Assembly: GCA_041661665.1 (NCBI GenBank)
Contig: JBAZTW010000001.1
Span: forward strand, 1 to 64,000
Length of the DNA: 64,000 nucleotides
From: GWC2-45-44 sp041661665
GTDB lineage: Bacteria; Planctomycetota; Phycisphaerae; Sedimentisphaerales; UBA12454
Direction: 5' to 3'
Shown here: one piece after another, positions 16,651 through 25,938 of the stretch
How the letters are laid out: every line of letters starts with the position of its first letter
Numbering within the stretch: position 1 is the first letter of the stretch
The notes under the pieces: model-generated
Databases searched by the model: none
What the model was told of the DNA's origin: nothing
Seen by the model: only the letters and a program-made list of their open reading frames with translations
Made by a program: the position numbers and the translations under genes

Positions 16651-17889
16651 TTACGCGAATAATTGTTCCGCGTTTTTCATCATTTTTCCGATAGCGATTT
16701 TGTTCGGGCAGATTGCCTCTGCGGCGCTGTAATCAAAACTGCCAATCGGGGCGGATAATTTTGAGACGGCATCCGAGAAGGTTTCTTTGGCCAGAGTAAC
16801 ATCGCCGTAATTATTGTGATACATCAGCGACCTCATTACCTGACTTACATAAGGCATCTGCGGAATTGCTGATGCGCACCTGCCGCACGCCGAGCAATAC
16901 CCATCGCACGTTGCTTTGGCATAATTTCCGAGAAACTCCAAATCGCTCTTTGAGAGCTGGGTTTTGTCCAGAACGGCGGCGACATTCTGCGTTAAGGTTG
17001 CGACGCTCAGCATCCCGACGCAGGCCGAACATATCTTGTCATCCTGCAATGTTACTTTAATTTTGGCCTGGCCTTCGCTAAAGCCTTTGCTCATAAAATG
17101 CTGATACAATTTATTTTCGCTGTCCACTTCCGATTTTTTCGCTTGTGTTTTCATCGCGATAATCGCAATGCCGGCTTTATTGCAGGCATCAATAGCGGCG
17201 ACGAATTTCGGGTCGGCAAGCAGCCTGTAATTGTAGCTTGTCATTATTGCGTCAATCCAGTCGAGCTTAGATGCCGCCAGCATACACTCTATCATATTCG
17301 TATGAGTGCTGAAACCAAAGTATTTTATTAGTCCCTTTGCTTTTGCGTCAGCCGCCCATTGTTTCATATCTTCGGTAAGTTGTTCAGGCTTTTCCATACC
17401 GTGTACGCCGTAGTACAAATCAATGTAATTGGTGTTCATTCGCTTAAATGAAGTTTGCAGGCGGTTTGTTCGAGAAGCCGAATCGCCTGCGCCGGAGGCC
17501 TTTGAGACGATGAACAAATCTTTGCGATGCTGCGGATTTTTTGTCAGGTATTTTCCAATTCCTTCTTCGCTTTTCCCGCCGGCATATGCGTTTGAAGTGT
17601 CCCAGTAAGTTATGCCCCACTGATAAGCCTTGTTCAGGACGATTTGATTTTCAACTGCGTCGAACATTAGGCCCAGCGAAAGAGCGGAGACTAATTTATC
17701 CGCGCGTCCCAGTTTTCTCATCGGAACCTGCGGGTACTTGACAGACTGTTTGCCCTGCTTATTTGCATCGTCGGGCTTATTAGTGTCCATTGCCGATGCG
17801 ATAGTTGTTCCCGCGGCCATCGCCGAGGCTATCCCAGCGCCTGCCGCTGTTCTCAAAAAATCACGTCTGTTAATTGCTTTGTTGTCCAT
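16651..17889 (-). CDS. Tat-exported aldo/keto reductase with C-terminal 4Fe-4S motif
   Basis: 412 residues. The N-terminus has a twin-arginine signal (NRRDFLRTAAGAGIASAMAAG). The body is an AKR barrel with the Asp-Tyr-Lys-His tetrad visible in WDTSNAY, VSKASG and GVHGM. The C-terminal part has a ferredoxin-like cysteine cluster (CDGYCSACGRC), as in the Fe-S subgroup of AKRs. The substrate is unknown. Start ATG 17889 has GGAGG 6 nt upstream. It is the last gene of the six-gene operon, 31 nt after the NapH/NapG-like gene. Confidence 0.8.
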   Translation of the reverse strand: MDNKAINRRDFLRTAAGAGIASAMAAGTTIASAMDTNKPDDANKQGKQSVKYPQVPMRKLGRADKLVSALSLGLMFDAVENQIVLNKAYQWGITYWDTSNAYAGGKSEEGIGKYLTKNPQHRKDLFIVSKASGAGDSASRTNRLQTSFKRMNTNYIDLYYGVHGMEKPEQLTEDMKQWAADAKAKGLIKYFGFSTHTNMIECMLAASKLDWIDAIMTSYNYRLLADPKFVAAIDACNKAGIAIIAMKTQAKKSEVDSENKLYQHFMSKGFSEGQAKIKVTLQDDKICSACVGMLSVATLTQNVAAVLDKTQLSKSDLEFLGNYAKATCDGYCSACGRCASAIPQMPYVSQVMRSLMYHNNYGDVTLAKETFSDAVSKLSAPIGSFDYSAAEAICPNKIAIGKMMKNAEQLFA

Positions 17890-17920
17890 TTTAATACCTC
17901 CAAAAAATGTGTTTATTTTT

Positions 17921-19597
17921 TTATCTTGTTTGTCCGAGTGATTTAACAACAACCGCACTGTCGCCGCTTACCGGGCATTCGTGCTGGCATACTCCGCAGC
18001 CGTTACATTTAGGGCTGTCGATATAGGGCTGCTGAAGTTCTATTTGTATTTGAACCTTGCCTGTTTCAGCAGGGGCATTGTCGGCAATTACAAAAGCGTC
18101 AGCGGTGTTTGAAATGATTTTGCTGCGGACAGAGCCGATGAGACAATAATAATCGCCTGTCGCAAAACTCCGGTCAGACAACAATCCCTGGCCAATGTTA
18201 ATCATATTTTTATTTACGCTTTCAACCTGCATTGGTTCTGTAACATCCGCATAAATTGTGCGGGTATAAATCGCCTTTGGGCTTACCGGGCAGTTTTCCT
18301 GACATACGATGCAAGGCACGCCTAATGCCCAAGGCAGGCATTTTACGCGGTCTATAACCGCTGTTCCGATTTTGATTTGGCCTTTATCAGCGAAGTCGCC
18401 CTTGCCGAGTTTTTCCGCCAGGCTCAGCGGTCTGATTGCCGAAGTCGGGCAGATATATCCGCAGGCAACGCAGTCAAGCTGGCATCCGCTTGACCCCATT
18501 CTATTATTCATTGTCGGTGTCCAGAGGTTTGCTAATCCGTTTTCAATTCCGCAGGGCTGAATTACATTCGTCGGGCAGATTCGCATACATTGGCCGCATT
18601 TTATACATCGTTTGACAAATTCCTGTTCGCTCAACGCCCCCGGCGGTCGAACGATTCCCTCGGGATTCGATGCCGCGATGAGTTTGAAAGCCGGCATTGC
18701 GAGCAGTCCTGTAAAACCAGCCGCCAAAACGCCTCTGCGTGATAAATCCGGCTCAATCTGGACAGCATTTGATGATGCTGTGTTAAAATCAATCGCGTCA
18801 AATTTGCAGTCGTCAAGACAATTGCAGCACAGCAGACACTCGGATAGTTTAATTGTTTCCGACGGCTGACAGGCGCCCTGACATCGCTTATTGCAGAGTT
18901 TGCAGTCAGTGCATTTTGGATTGCGGTTTATTCGCCAAATGGAGAAGCGATTAAGCAGGCCGAATATCGCGCCGAGCGGACAAATATATCGGCAAAAAAA
19001 TCTCGGCAAAAGAAAATTCAATAATGTAAAAATTAAAAATACCGCCAACACTAATGGTGCGGTTTCGTAAAGCCTGTCTCTCGCTGAAAGCACATTGACA
19101 GCGTTATCAGCGATTGGCAAAAGCAGGATGTTGACCGTTCGGGTAAATAGCGGAATCGGGTCAAGCAAACCAATCTGGATGTTTTGCAGACGAGGCAGAG
19201 CGGCGGCGACCAGAAACGCAATCAGGATATAATACTTTATATTTTGTGTTCTGCGATATTTATGAATTGAAATGAGTTCTTTAGCGGTTTTATTTTTGTG
19301 CGCAAGATATGAAATAAATTGATGCAGCGTGCCGAATGGACAAACAAAACCGCAAAAGAACCTGCCCAGCAGAATAGTCAAAATTATAGTTGCCAAAGAC
19401 CATAATAATGGGGCAAACAGCTTATGAGTGGAAATTACCGTCGCAATCGCCGTCAGAGGGTCAAGGTGCAGGAATATATTGACAGGCCAGCCGCGAAGCT
19501 GGAAAATTTTCACACCGACTGTCATAACAACGCACAGCCATATAAACAGCGTGAAAAAGAAAACCTGACTTAATTTTCTTGCGGCGGTTATTTTCAT
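17921..19597 (-). CDS. Polyferredoxin membrane protein, NapH-NapG-like fusion
   Basis: 558 residues. Residues 1-210 are membrane-embedded with two CxxxCP motifs (Cys82/86 and Cys202/206) as in NapH/NosR/MauN proteins, then two 4Fe-4S motifs (about 229-239 and 254-264). At 286-300 a twin-arginine-like stretch and hydrophobic segment (SRRGVLAAGFTGLLAMPAF) begins a NapG-like half with four more cysteine clusters (331-341, 372-383, 420-436, 531-541). It probably moves electrons from the quinone pool to a periplasmic acceptor; the DUF362 and AKR neighbours are candidate partners. It lies 2 nt after the PHP gene. Confidence 0.75.
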   Translation of the reverse strand: MKITAARKLSQVFFFTLFIWLCVVMTVGVKIFQLRGWPVNIFLHLDPLTAIATVISTHKLFAPLLWSLATIILTILLGRFFCGFVCPFGTLHQFISYLAHKNKTAKELISIHKYRRTQNIKYYILIAFLVAAALPRLQNIQIGLLDPIPLFTRTVNILLLPIADNAVNVLSARDRLYETAPLVLAVFLIFTLLNFLLPRFFCRYICPLGAIFGLLNRFSIWRINRNPKCTDCKLCNKRCQGACQPSETIKLSECLLCCNCLDDCKFDAIDFNTASSNAVQIEPDLSRRGVLAAGFTGLLAMPAFKLIAASNPEGIVRPPGALSEQEFVKRCIKCGQCMRICPTNVIQPCGIENGLANLWTPTMNNRMGSSGCQLDCVACGYICPTSAIRPLSLAEKLGKGDFADKGQIKIGTAVIDRVKCLPWALGVPCIVCQENCPVSPKAIYTRTIYADVTEPMQVESVNKNMINIGQGLLSDRSFATGDYYCLIGSVRSKIISNTADAFVIADNAPAETGKVQIQIELQQPYIDSPKCNGCGVCQHECPVSGDSAVVVKSLGQTR

Positions 19598-19599
19598 AA

Positions 19600-20574
19600 T
19601 TATTTTTTCTCTGGAGGCTCTATAATAATCGGATTAGTCCAGGCGCATCTGTCATTGACATCTACAATCTCGGCGCGAATATATCGCGGGCCGCTTTTGT
19701 TTGGTATTTTTACTTCTAATTTGGTAAGCAGCTCCGAGATGTTTGCGCGAATTTTTCTACCATGGGCTTGATTGCCAAGCAGGCGTATTTCCTTAACCGG
19801 CGAGCAGCGAAGATAAACAGTATTGTTTTCGATACGAAAGTCTTCTATGGTCGGTCCTGACGATGCATAAAAACACCCGGTTTTTAACCCCGCCATTACG
19901 GCCTCCGGTGTCAATTTCTCGGATTTTACCATTACCCAGCCTCCGACAGGTGTATTTATTCCGTGAAGGTCATCGGTGGCAAATCCTCCGATATAATCCC
20001 TGGCTTGCAGAAGGTCGTCCCACTGGACTGAACTATAACCTTTGCCACTGTCGCAAACGCTGTTATAGACCTCAATACCGATAAGCCCTTTCAGAGGAGC
20101 AATTTCATTGATATTATGTCCCGACCAGTATGGATGAGCAAAGAAGACTTCTCCGCCGGCTTCTTTTGCATAGTCAATACACTGTTGTGCGTCAAGTTCT
20201 TTGGGCATAACAAAGCCATTCGGCAGATTAAGGCATATAAAATGATAAGGGGTTTCAGATGTGTTGCATTTTGGATGAGTTTCCATTCCGCTTAGCAGTA
20301 TAAAATTAGCATCGGAATATCCGCTTACGTCATTTGATTTTCCATGGTCTGTTATTGCCAGCACACTGTAGCCGAGTTTGCGGTATTTATTTACGACAAC
20401 AGGTAGGTTTGAATCCCCGTCGCTTAATTTTGAATGTGTGTGAAGATTTGCCTTGTACCAGTTGCCGGATGTGGTAAATGGATTTACAAATGGTGATTTT
20501 TCGTTCGCATCGACAGCCAAACACGTCGAAGCTAAAACAGACAAAGCAGCAATAAACAAAAAACATTTCTTCAT
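19600..20574 (-). CDS. Secreted PHP-domain metal-dependent hydrolase
   Basis: 324 residues with a signal peptide (1-20). PHP motifs: NLHTHSKLSDG (motif I), AITDHGKSND (motif II), FFAHPYWSG (motif III) and FATDDLHG (motif IV), giving a multi-metal centre of His and Asp. PHP enzymes hydrolyse phosphoesters; the substrate here is unknown. Embedded in the redox operon, 2 nt from each neighbour, which suggests a role on the same exported pathway. Confidence 0.8.
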   Translation of the reverse strand: MKKCFLFIAALSVLASTCLAVDANEKSPFVNPFTTSGNWYKANLHTHSKLSDGDSNLPVVVNKYRKLGYSVLAITDHGKSNDVSGYSDANFILLSGMETHPKCNTSETPYHFICLNLPNGFVMPKELDAQQCIDYAKEAGGEVFFAHPYWSGHNINEIAPLKGLIGIEVYNSVCDSGKGYSSVQWDDLLQARDYIGGFATDDLHGINTPVGGWVMVKSEKLTPEAVMAGLKTGCFYASSGPTIEDFRIENNTVYLRCSPVKEIRLLGNQAHGRKIRANISELLTKLEVKIPNKSGPRYIRAEIVDVNDRCAWTNPIIIEPPEKK

Positions 20575-20576
20575 TT

Positions 20577-21572
20577 TTATCCTTTCATTTCCGCAAAAAC
20601 TGGGTTCAGAGATTTGTAATCTGTCGTGCCGAGTTTTAATTGTTCAGCTCTTATAATGTAAGGCAGAGATTGCGGTGTCATATCCAAAAGCGTTGCGCCG
20701 AAAGCGTCAACGGCAATCTGGTCGCAGCCTGCTATCATAATATTGGTTTTCTTTAAATCTGAAACGCTGCCGCCTGTTGGCCCATTGGTCATCATTACAT
20801 CAGTGCCGTCGAGAATAACCAATGTCGGTTTGACCAGCATAGCCAGTTCGACGATTATCGTGTTGATGTCGCGATGGAAGTTGTTTCTTCCGCCGCCGAG
20901 CAGGCCATACCAGTTTTTCATCGTCATAGATGCACCGCTTCGTGCGTGATTTTTGACAGCCGCTATGCCGATTACCTTATCAACTTTTTTGAGCGGCTCA
21001 TAAAGCATAGGCCAGTTTTGTATTAGTTTGCCGTCTTTGAGACTTACAGGTCTGAATAAATTTTCTCTCGGCAGGATAATTTCCGCTCCGCTTTTCGCCG
21101 CTGCCGCTGAAATCCCGCTGAGTTCGAAGCAGCTTGTCGGGTTGTTTATGGGATTATCCATTACATAAACTTTTTTCGCTTTGCCGTATTCATAGCACAG
21201 CCAGGCGATTTCTGAAATAATATCTGGGTGGCTTGTTGAGCCGATTCGAGCGGGGCGGGCAAAACCGATATTTGGCTTGAGCAGTATGGTTTCGCCGGGT
21301 TTAACAAACCGGTCAATTCCGCCCAAAAGTTCAATCGCCTTGCTTACGGTTTGTGTCCTGTTTGCTCCGGATACAATGCTCATAGTTTTGCCCGCGACAG
21401 CCGGGACAGAATAATCCTTAAAGCCGGTAATTACTTCAGGCTTCGGGAGCATTTTCAGCACATCGGATTCGTAGAGCAGTTTTGCCGCAGCCGAAAACGC
21501 CGCGACAGATATGCCTGCCTTGGCGGCGCGGGTCAAAAAATCCCTTCGCGATAATCTATTTTTGTCCGTCAT
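20577..21572 (-). CDS. DUF362 protein with Tat signal
   Basis: 331 residues. The N-terminus is a twin-arginine signal (LSRRDFLTRAAKAGISVAAF). The DUF362 core is recognisable from ILLKPNIG, TSHPDII, VIGIAAVKNHA, MKNWYGLLGGGR, ILDGTDVM and AVDAFG. DUF362 proteins occur with Fe-S proteins; their reaction is not established to my knowledge. The start overlaps the 3' end of the DUF6599 gene by 17 nt. Confidence 0.8.
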   Translation of the reverse strand: MTDKNRLSRRDFLTRAAKAGISVAAFSAAAKLLYESDVLKMLPKPEVITGFKDYSVPAVAGKTMSIVSGANRTQTVSKAIELLGGIDRFVKPGETILLKPNIGFARPARIGSTSHPDIISEIAWLCYEYGKAKKVYVMDNPINNPTSCFELSGISAAAAKSGAEIILPRENLFRPVSLKDGKLIQNWPMLYEPLKKVDKVIGIAAVKNHARSGASMTMKNWYGLLGGGRNNFHRDINTIIVELAMLVKPTLVILDGTDVMMTNGPTGGSVSDLKKTNIMIAGCDQIAVDAFGATLLDMTPQSLPYIIRAEQLKLGTTDYKSLNPVFAEMKG

Positions 21573-22533
21573 TTGAGATGTTTTTAATCAGTCTTTCTGC
21601 TGTTGGTCTTAAATTTTCAATAGTCGCTTCGCCGCGAACGCCGGCAAAATAATTATTTGTATAAAAGAAAAGCTCAATACTGCCAAACAGGCTAACAGCC
21701 TTACAGTTTTTTATTGTAAGTCCGTGCGTTAATTCTTCTCCGCCGTTGTCGAGCAGAAAACGATAGTATTTGTCGTACGTTTCGGCAGGGGTGTTTGTGC
21801 TTAAAAAAATTGTAACTGTTTTATCGCCGATTTTGTATTCGGAAGTGAAGATATTTTTTAAATCGCTGCACCCAAAAGCATCTGCCGGGATAAATTTAAA
21901 AGAGTCCGCGACGAGATTTTCTTTCGGGAAAAGCTCCATCATAGGCATATCGGTTTTTCCCGCTGAGACTGCCGAGGAAATCCGTTTTGCGGCAGATTCG
22001 GCAGAACCTAATAGTTTTTCGTTTTCAGAAGACAGAAAAATTTCAACATAATACCTGCCGAACACAACGTAAACGGAATCCGAAACAGAATATCCAAACT
22101 GTGTCCAGTTTAAAGACTCCGAATCACTTCTTTTTTGTGTGCTGTAGACGGCAAAGGCGTTTTCGGGTTTGCCCATATCGTAGAAATATGCCTCTGCCCA
22201 GCTATCGGAAGATGATTTCTCGGCAAATCGACGTGTTTGAAGAGATACAAAGCCATTGTTGAGGTATAAATCAGCCTTGCCATCGATTTTTTCGTATAGA
22301 TTGTCGGAATTGTAGTTTTCGATACTATCTGCCGGGGCAAACCCTTCACCAAAAAGGCTGTCTGTTAAAAATACAACTTTTCCGGCTTTGGCAGCGGTAT
22401 TAACATCACCAGTGTTAAGCTTGACAAAATGATTCTGTTTGAATCCTATTGTAACGGCGATGACGACTAACGCAGCCACTACAATGCTGCTTGCGATAGA
22501 CTGTTTTCGATTTTGCTTGATTTTTTCAGGCAT
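21556..22533 (-). CDS. DUF6599-like membrane-anchored protein
   Basis: 325 residues. One membrane segment (about residues 12-30: SIASSIVVAALVVIAVTIG) is followed by an exported domain with LYEKIDGKADLYLNNGF, WAEAYFYDMGKPENAFAVYSTQKR and VVFGRYYVEIFL, the features I associate with DUF6599. No reaction is known. ATG 22533, 22 nt after the upstream AKR stop, is taken as start; the in-frame TTG at 22599 overlaps that gene. Second gene of the operon. Confidence 0.7.
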   Translation of the reverse strand: MPEKIKQNRKQSIASSIVVAALVVIAVTIGFKQNHFVKLNTGDVNTAAKAGKVVFLTDSLFGEGFAPADSIENYNSDNLYEKIDGKADLYLNNGFVSLQTRRFAEKSSSDSWAEAYFYDMGKPENAFAVYSTQKRSDSESLNWTQFGYSVSDSVYVVFGRYYVEIFLSSENEKLLGSAESAAKRISSAVSAGKTDMPMMELFPKENLVADSFKFIPADAFGCSDLKNIFTSEYKIGDKTVTIFLSTNTPAETYDKYYRFLLDNGGEELTHGLTIKNCKAVSLFGSIELFFYTNNYFAGVRGEATIENLRPTAERLIKNISNDGQK

Positions 22534-22555
22534 AAACTTGGCGAATAATAATTTT

Positions 22556-23449
22556 TCAAACTGGAAAAACCGGCTCGTTGGCAGAAGCGATAGTTTCAAG
22601 CTGCTTTAACTGTGTTTCATTGAGTTTTCCACAGTGCGGTGCGAATTTTAGACATAATCGGAACAGGCTTTCTTCGCCTGGCGGTATTGTCAGTGAAATA
22701 TTTTGGCTAAAAGCCCAGTTTAAAGCCAGTTCTACTATTTCGGGGTCGTCAAAAGGCTCATACCAGCACTTCTGATACGAATCTTTAGCGGCGTTTTCCT
22801 GTCGTTTCCGTCGGGCAATGGCCTTTATGCCTATAATTCCAAGATTCTGGCGGGCGGCAATGGCAAGAACTTCAGCCTCGAAATCGCTGCCAAAATGGGC
22901 GACGAAATTTACAGGAAACATTATCGTGTCGAATTCAAATTCTTTCATCGCTGTTATTGCCGCTGCGGGAGTATGGGCAGAAAAGCCGATGTTTCGAATA
23001 ATGCCGTTCTTTTTCGCCTCGACAAAGGCCTTAATCGCTCCGTCTTTCCCAAGAGCGGCCTTTACATCCTTTTCAACGTCAGCAAGGCCGTGAAGCTGAT
23101 ATATGTCAAAATGATCGGTCTGGAGATTCTTGAGAGACTTTTTAAGTTCATCGAAAGCCCCGCTGTAAGTTCGTTGGCCTGTTTTGCAGGCGAGATAAAC
23201 ATCTTTGCGAAAAGGTTTTAACGCAGGGCCAAGTTTAAGCTCCGCGTCACCGTACAATGGGGATACATCGAAATAATTCACGCCTTTTTCGATTATTTCC
23301 GACACAATCCGCCCAGCGTGGTCATTTTCCTGATTCATTACAACAATTCCGCCCATACCGATGACCGAAACATTGAAGCCTGTTTTACCAAGCGGCCTTT
23401 TTGGAAGGGGATTTTGCCTGCTGTTTTCCGATATGTTTTTAGTTGTCAT
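22556..23449 (-). CDS. Aldo/keto reductase, cytoplasmic type
   Basis: 297 residues. AKR barrel with RPLGKTGFNVSVIGMGG, the catalytic Asp and Tyr in FDVSPLYGDAE, Lys in ACKTGQR and His in YQLHGLAD. There is no signal peptide and no C-terminal cysteine cluster, unlike the AKR at the other end of the operon. ATG 23449 with GGGAC upstream is preferred to the ATG 18 nt earlier. First gene of the six-gene operon. Substrate unknown. Confidence 0.8.
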   Translation of the reverse strand: MTTKNISENSRQNPLPKRPLGKTGFNVSVIGMGGIVVMNQENDHAGRIVSEIIEKGVNYFDVSPLYGDAELKLGPALKPFRKDVYLACKTGQRTYSGAFDELKKSLKNLQTDHFDIYQLHGLADVEKDVKAALGKDGAIKAFVEAKKNGIIRNIGFSAHTPAAAITAMKEFEFDTIMFPVNFVAHFGSDFEAEVLAIAARQNLGIIGIKAIARRKRQENAAKDSYQKCWYEPFDDPEIVELALNWAFSQNISLTIPPGEESLFRLCLKFAPHCGKLNETQLKQLETIASANEPVFPV

Positions 23450-23517
23450 TATAAAGTCCCATCCCAATTCAGAAACCGTATCGTAATTTTCCCTAAATTT
23501 GACCGGTTTTTACCTGC

Positions 23518-23546
23518 TTGCAAGATTGATAAAAATAGATTATACT
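23518..23546 (+). promoter_or_regulatory. Candidate promoter of the DUF547 gene
   Basis: TTGCAA (23518-23523), a 17-bp spacer and TATACT (23541-23546). The leader would be about 150 nt. Confidence 0.4.
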
Positions 23547-23704
23547 ATTACTGATTTTCATCGTCAAATTATATTGATATTTTATACCGATTGGTATTAA
23601 TCGAGCAATTTTGACTGGCAATTGGAAGTAAAAGTATTAGAATTACGGTTTTATGCGTAAATGCAAGTGCCTGATAATAGTGATTGGATAATGGTGTATA
23701 AAGT

Positions 23705-24715
23705 ATGAGAAATTTTTGTATATATGCAGTTTTGCTCGCGACAGTTGTTCTTATGGTCGCCCCTGCCTCAGCCGTCTCTGTGCTTAGCGACCAAAATGAC
23801 GTCAATAAACCCGTTAAGCTTCTGCAAAACAGCCTGGCTGGTCATACCGGCGAATCAAATGAGCCTGCCGCAAGCGGCGAACTGCTGAACGCTGTCGAGG
23901 TTGAAGGTCCTAACACGCCTGCAGGTTACATTGGCGGAGATGCCTTTAATCTTGGATTCAGCAATCTGCTGAAAAATTACGTTGATGCCGATGGGCTTGT
24001 GAATTATCCAAAGCTCAGGCGATTTCGTGGCGAGCTGAATACCGCGGTTGAGAAGTTTACAAATATCAAGCCGGAAGTTTATATGACATGGTCGCGAAAT
24101 GAAAAAATCGCCTTCTGGATTAACGCTTACAATATCTGCACTCTTAAAGGCATTATAGATAATTATCCGATAGTGCCCTCGAAGTTTATGCTGCTGTTCT
24201 ATCCTGCTAACAGCGTTATGCACATTCAGGGACTTAGAGACAAAACCTATTTTATGGTTATGGGTATGCAATACACGCTGGATGAGATTGAGCGTGATAT
24301 TCTGCTGAACAAATTTGAAGAGCCGCTTACGTGTTTTGCCGTTTGCTATGGCACGCTCGGAAGCGCATCGCTCAGGTCGGAACCTTATATCGGGAAAGTG
24401 CTTAACGAGCAATTAGCCGAGCAGACGAAGGATTTTTTTGCCCATCCCGGCGCCTTTAGAATTGACCAGACCGGAGGAATTGTGCATATTTCTTCGATAT
24501 TTAAAATGTACAAATGGCGTGAGGAATCGCTTGTTAAAAAATATGGAACAAACAAACTGTTTCGTGAACACACGGATGTTGACAAAGCAATCCTTAACTT
24601 AGTTAAGGATTATATTTCCGAACAGAATGAGGAATTTTTAACACGGAGACAATACTCTGTGGAATATGGAAAATATAACTGGCAGCTTAATGAGCAGCCT
24701 CAAAACAACAACTAA
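23705..24715 (+). CDS. Secreted DUF547 protein
   Basis: 336 residues with a signal peptide (1-23). The DUF547 core is seen from YVDADGLVNYPKLR, NEKIAFWINAYNICTLKGII, LDEIERDIL, FAVCYGTLGSASLR and VHISSIFKMYKW. The domain is widespread in secreted bacterial proteins and its activity is unknown to me. metK follows 17 nt downstream and is probably cotranscribed. Confidence 0.8.
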   Translation: MRNFCIYAVLLATVVLMVAPASAVSVLSDQNDVNKPVKLLQNSLAGHTGESNEPAASGELLNAVEVEGPNTPAGYIGGDAFNLGFSNLLKNYVDADGLVNYPKLRRFRGELNTAVEKFTNIKPEVYMTWSRNEKIAFWINAYNICTLKGIIDNYPIVPSKFMLLFYPANSVMHIQGLRDKTYFMVMGMQYTLDEIERDILLNKFEEPLTCFAVCYGTLGSASLRSEPYIGKVLNEQLAEQTKDFFAHPGAFRIDQTGGIVHISSIFKMYKWREESLVKKYGTNKLFREHTDVDKAILNLVKDYISEQNEEFLTRRQYSVEYGKYNWQLNEQPQNNN

Positions 24716-24732
24716 TTTATAAGGGATTTTTA

Positions 24733-25938
24733 ATGGCTAAAAAAAGAATTCACACCAATGCCAACTGCAATTCGGATAACTTCTTATTCACAAGTGAATC
24801 GGTAACAATGGGTCATCCCGATAAAGTTGCTGATTGTATATCCGATTCGATTCTCGACGCGATGCTTTCGCAGGACACCAGCAGCAGGGTAGCCTGTGAA
24901 ACACTGGTTACGACCGGCCTTGTCGTTGTGGCCGGCGAGATTACATCCAAAGCAATCGTCGATATTCCTGCCGTCGTGCGTCAGGCGATTAAGCAAATTG
25001 GTTATACCGACCCAACAGCGGGTTTCGATTATGACAATTGCGCGGTAGTTGTTTCACTTGACAAACAGAGCCCCGATATTTCGCAGGGCGTAACTGAAGG
25101 TCAGGGTCTGCATAAGGAACAGGGAGCGGGTGATCAGGGCATTATGTTTGGTTATGCCTGCAATGAAACGCCGCAGCTTATGCCAATGCCGATTCAGATG
25201 GCGCATAACCTTGTCGCCAGACTTGCCAAAATGCGGCAGACAGGCAAACTGCCGTGGCTTAGACCCGACGGTAAAAGTCAGGTAACGGTTGAATACCGCA
25301 AAGGCAAACCGTATAGAATTCATACCGTTGTTGTTTCGACGCAGCATTCGCCGGAGATAAAGTACAGCAAACTTCAGAGCGAAATTATCAAAAAAGTTGT
25401 TCTGCCTGTGCTGCCGAAGAAGATGGTTGATAAGGACACCATTTATCATATCAATCCGACCGGCAGATTTGTTGTCGGTGGTCCGAAGGGCGACTGCGGC
25501 CTTACCGGCAGGAAAATTATCGTTGATACTTATGGCGGCAGGGGAGCGCACGGCGGCGGAGCTTTCAGCGGAAAAGACCCCTCAAAGGTTGACCGCTCGG
25601 CAAGCTATATGGCAAGATACATCGCCAAGAACGTCGTCGCGTCAGGCGCTGCCGATGCCTGCGAAATTCAGTTGTCTTACGCAATCGGCGTTGCAGCTCC
25701 TATTTCAGTCCATATTGACACCGAAGGAACGGCAAAAGTTGATGAACGAAGACTCGAAAAGGCTGTAAAGGAACTTTTTCCGATGACCCCCAGGGGCATT
25801 ATAACACACTTAAAGCTCAAAAGGCCTATTTATGCCGCCACGTCTTCGGGCGGCCACTTTGGCAGAAGCGGTGAAAATTTCACATGGGAAAAAACTGATA
25901 TGGCCGCCAAACTGCAAAAGGCTTTGGGGCTGAAGTAA
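24733..25938 (+). CDS. metK: S-adenosylmethionine synthetase
   Basis: 401 residues. Makes SAM from methionine and ATP. Signatures: SVTMGHPDKVAD, GAGDQGIMFGYAC and GGGAFSGKDPSKVDRS. There is no room for a SAM riboswitch in the 17-nt gap before it. The next gene, a UroD-like protein, starts at the following base, which suggests cotranscription. Confidence 0.97.
   Translation: MAKKRIHTNANCNSDNFLFTSESVTMGHPDKVADCISDSILDAMLSQDTSSRVACETLVTTGLVVVAGEITSKAIVDIPAVVRQAIKQIGYTDPTAGFDYDNCAVVVSLDKQSPDISQGVTEGQGLHKEQGAGDQGIMFGYACNETPQLMPMPIQMAHNLVARLAKMRQTGKLPWLRPDGKSQVTVEYRKGKPYRIHTVVVSTQHSPEIKYSKLQSEIIKKVVLPVLPKKMVDKDTIYHINPTGRFVVGGPKGDCGLTGRKIIVDTYGGRGAHGGGAFSGKDPSKVDRSASYMARYIAKNVVASGAADACEIQLSYAIGVAAPISVHIDTEGTAKVDERRLEKAVKELFPMTPRGIITHLKLKRPIYAATSSGGHFGRSGENFTWEKTDMAAKLQKALGLK

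Noticed and set aside
24716..24732. SAM riboswitch before metK
   Set aside because: Only 17 nt separate metK from the upstream gene, too short for an aptamer.
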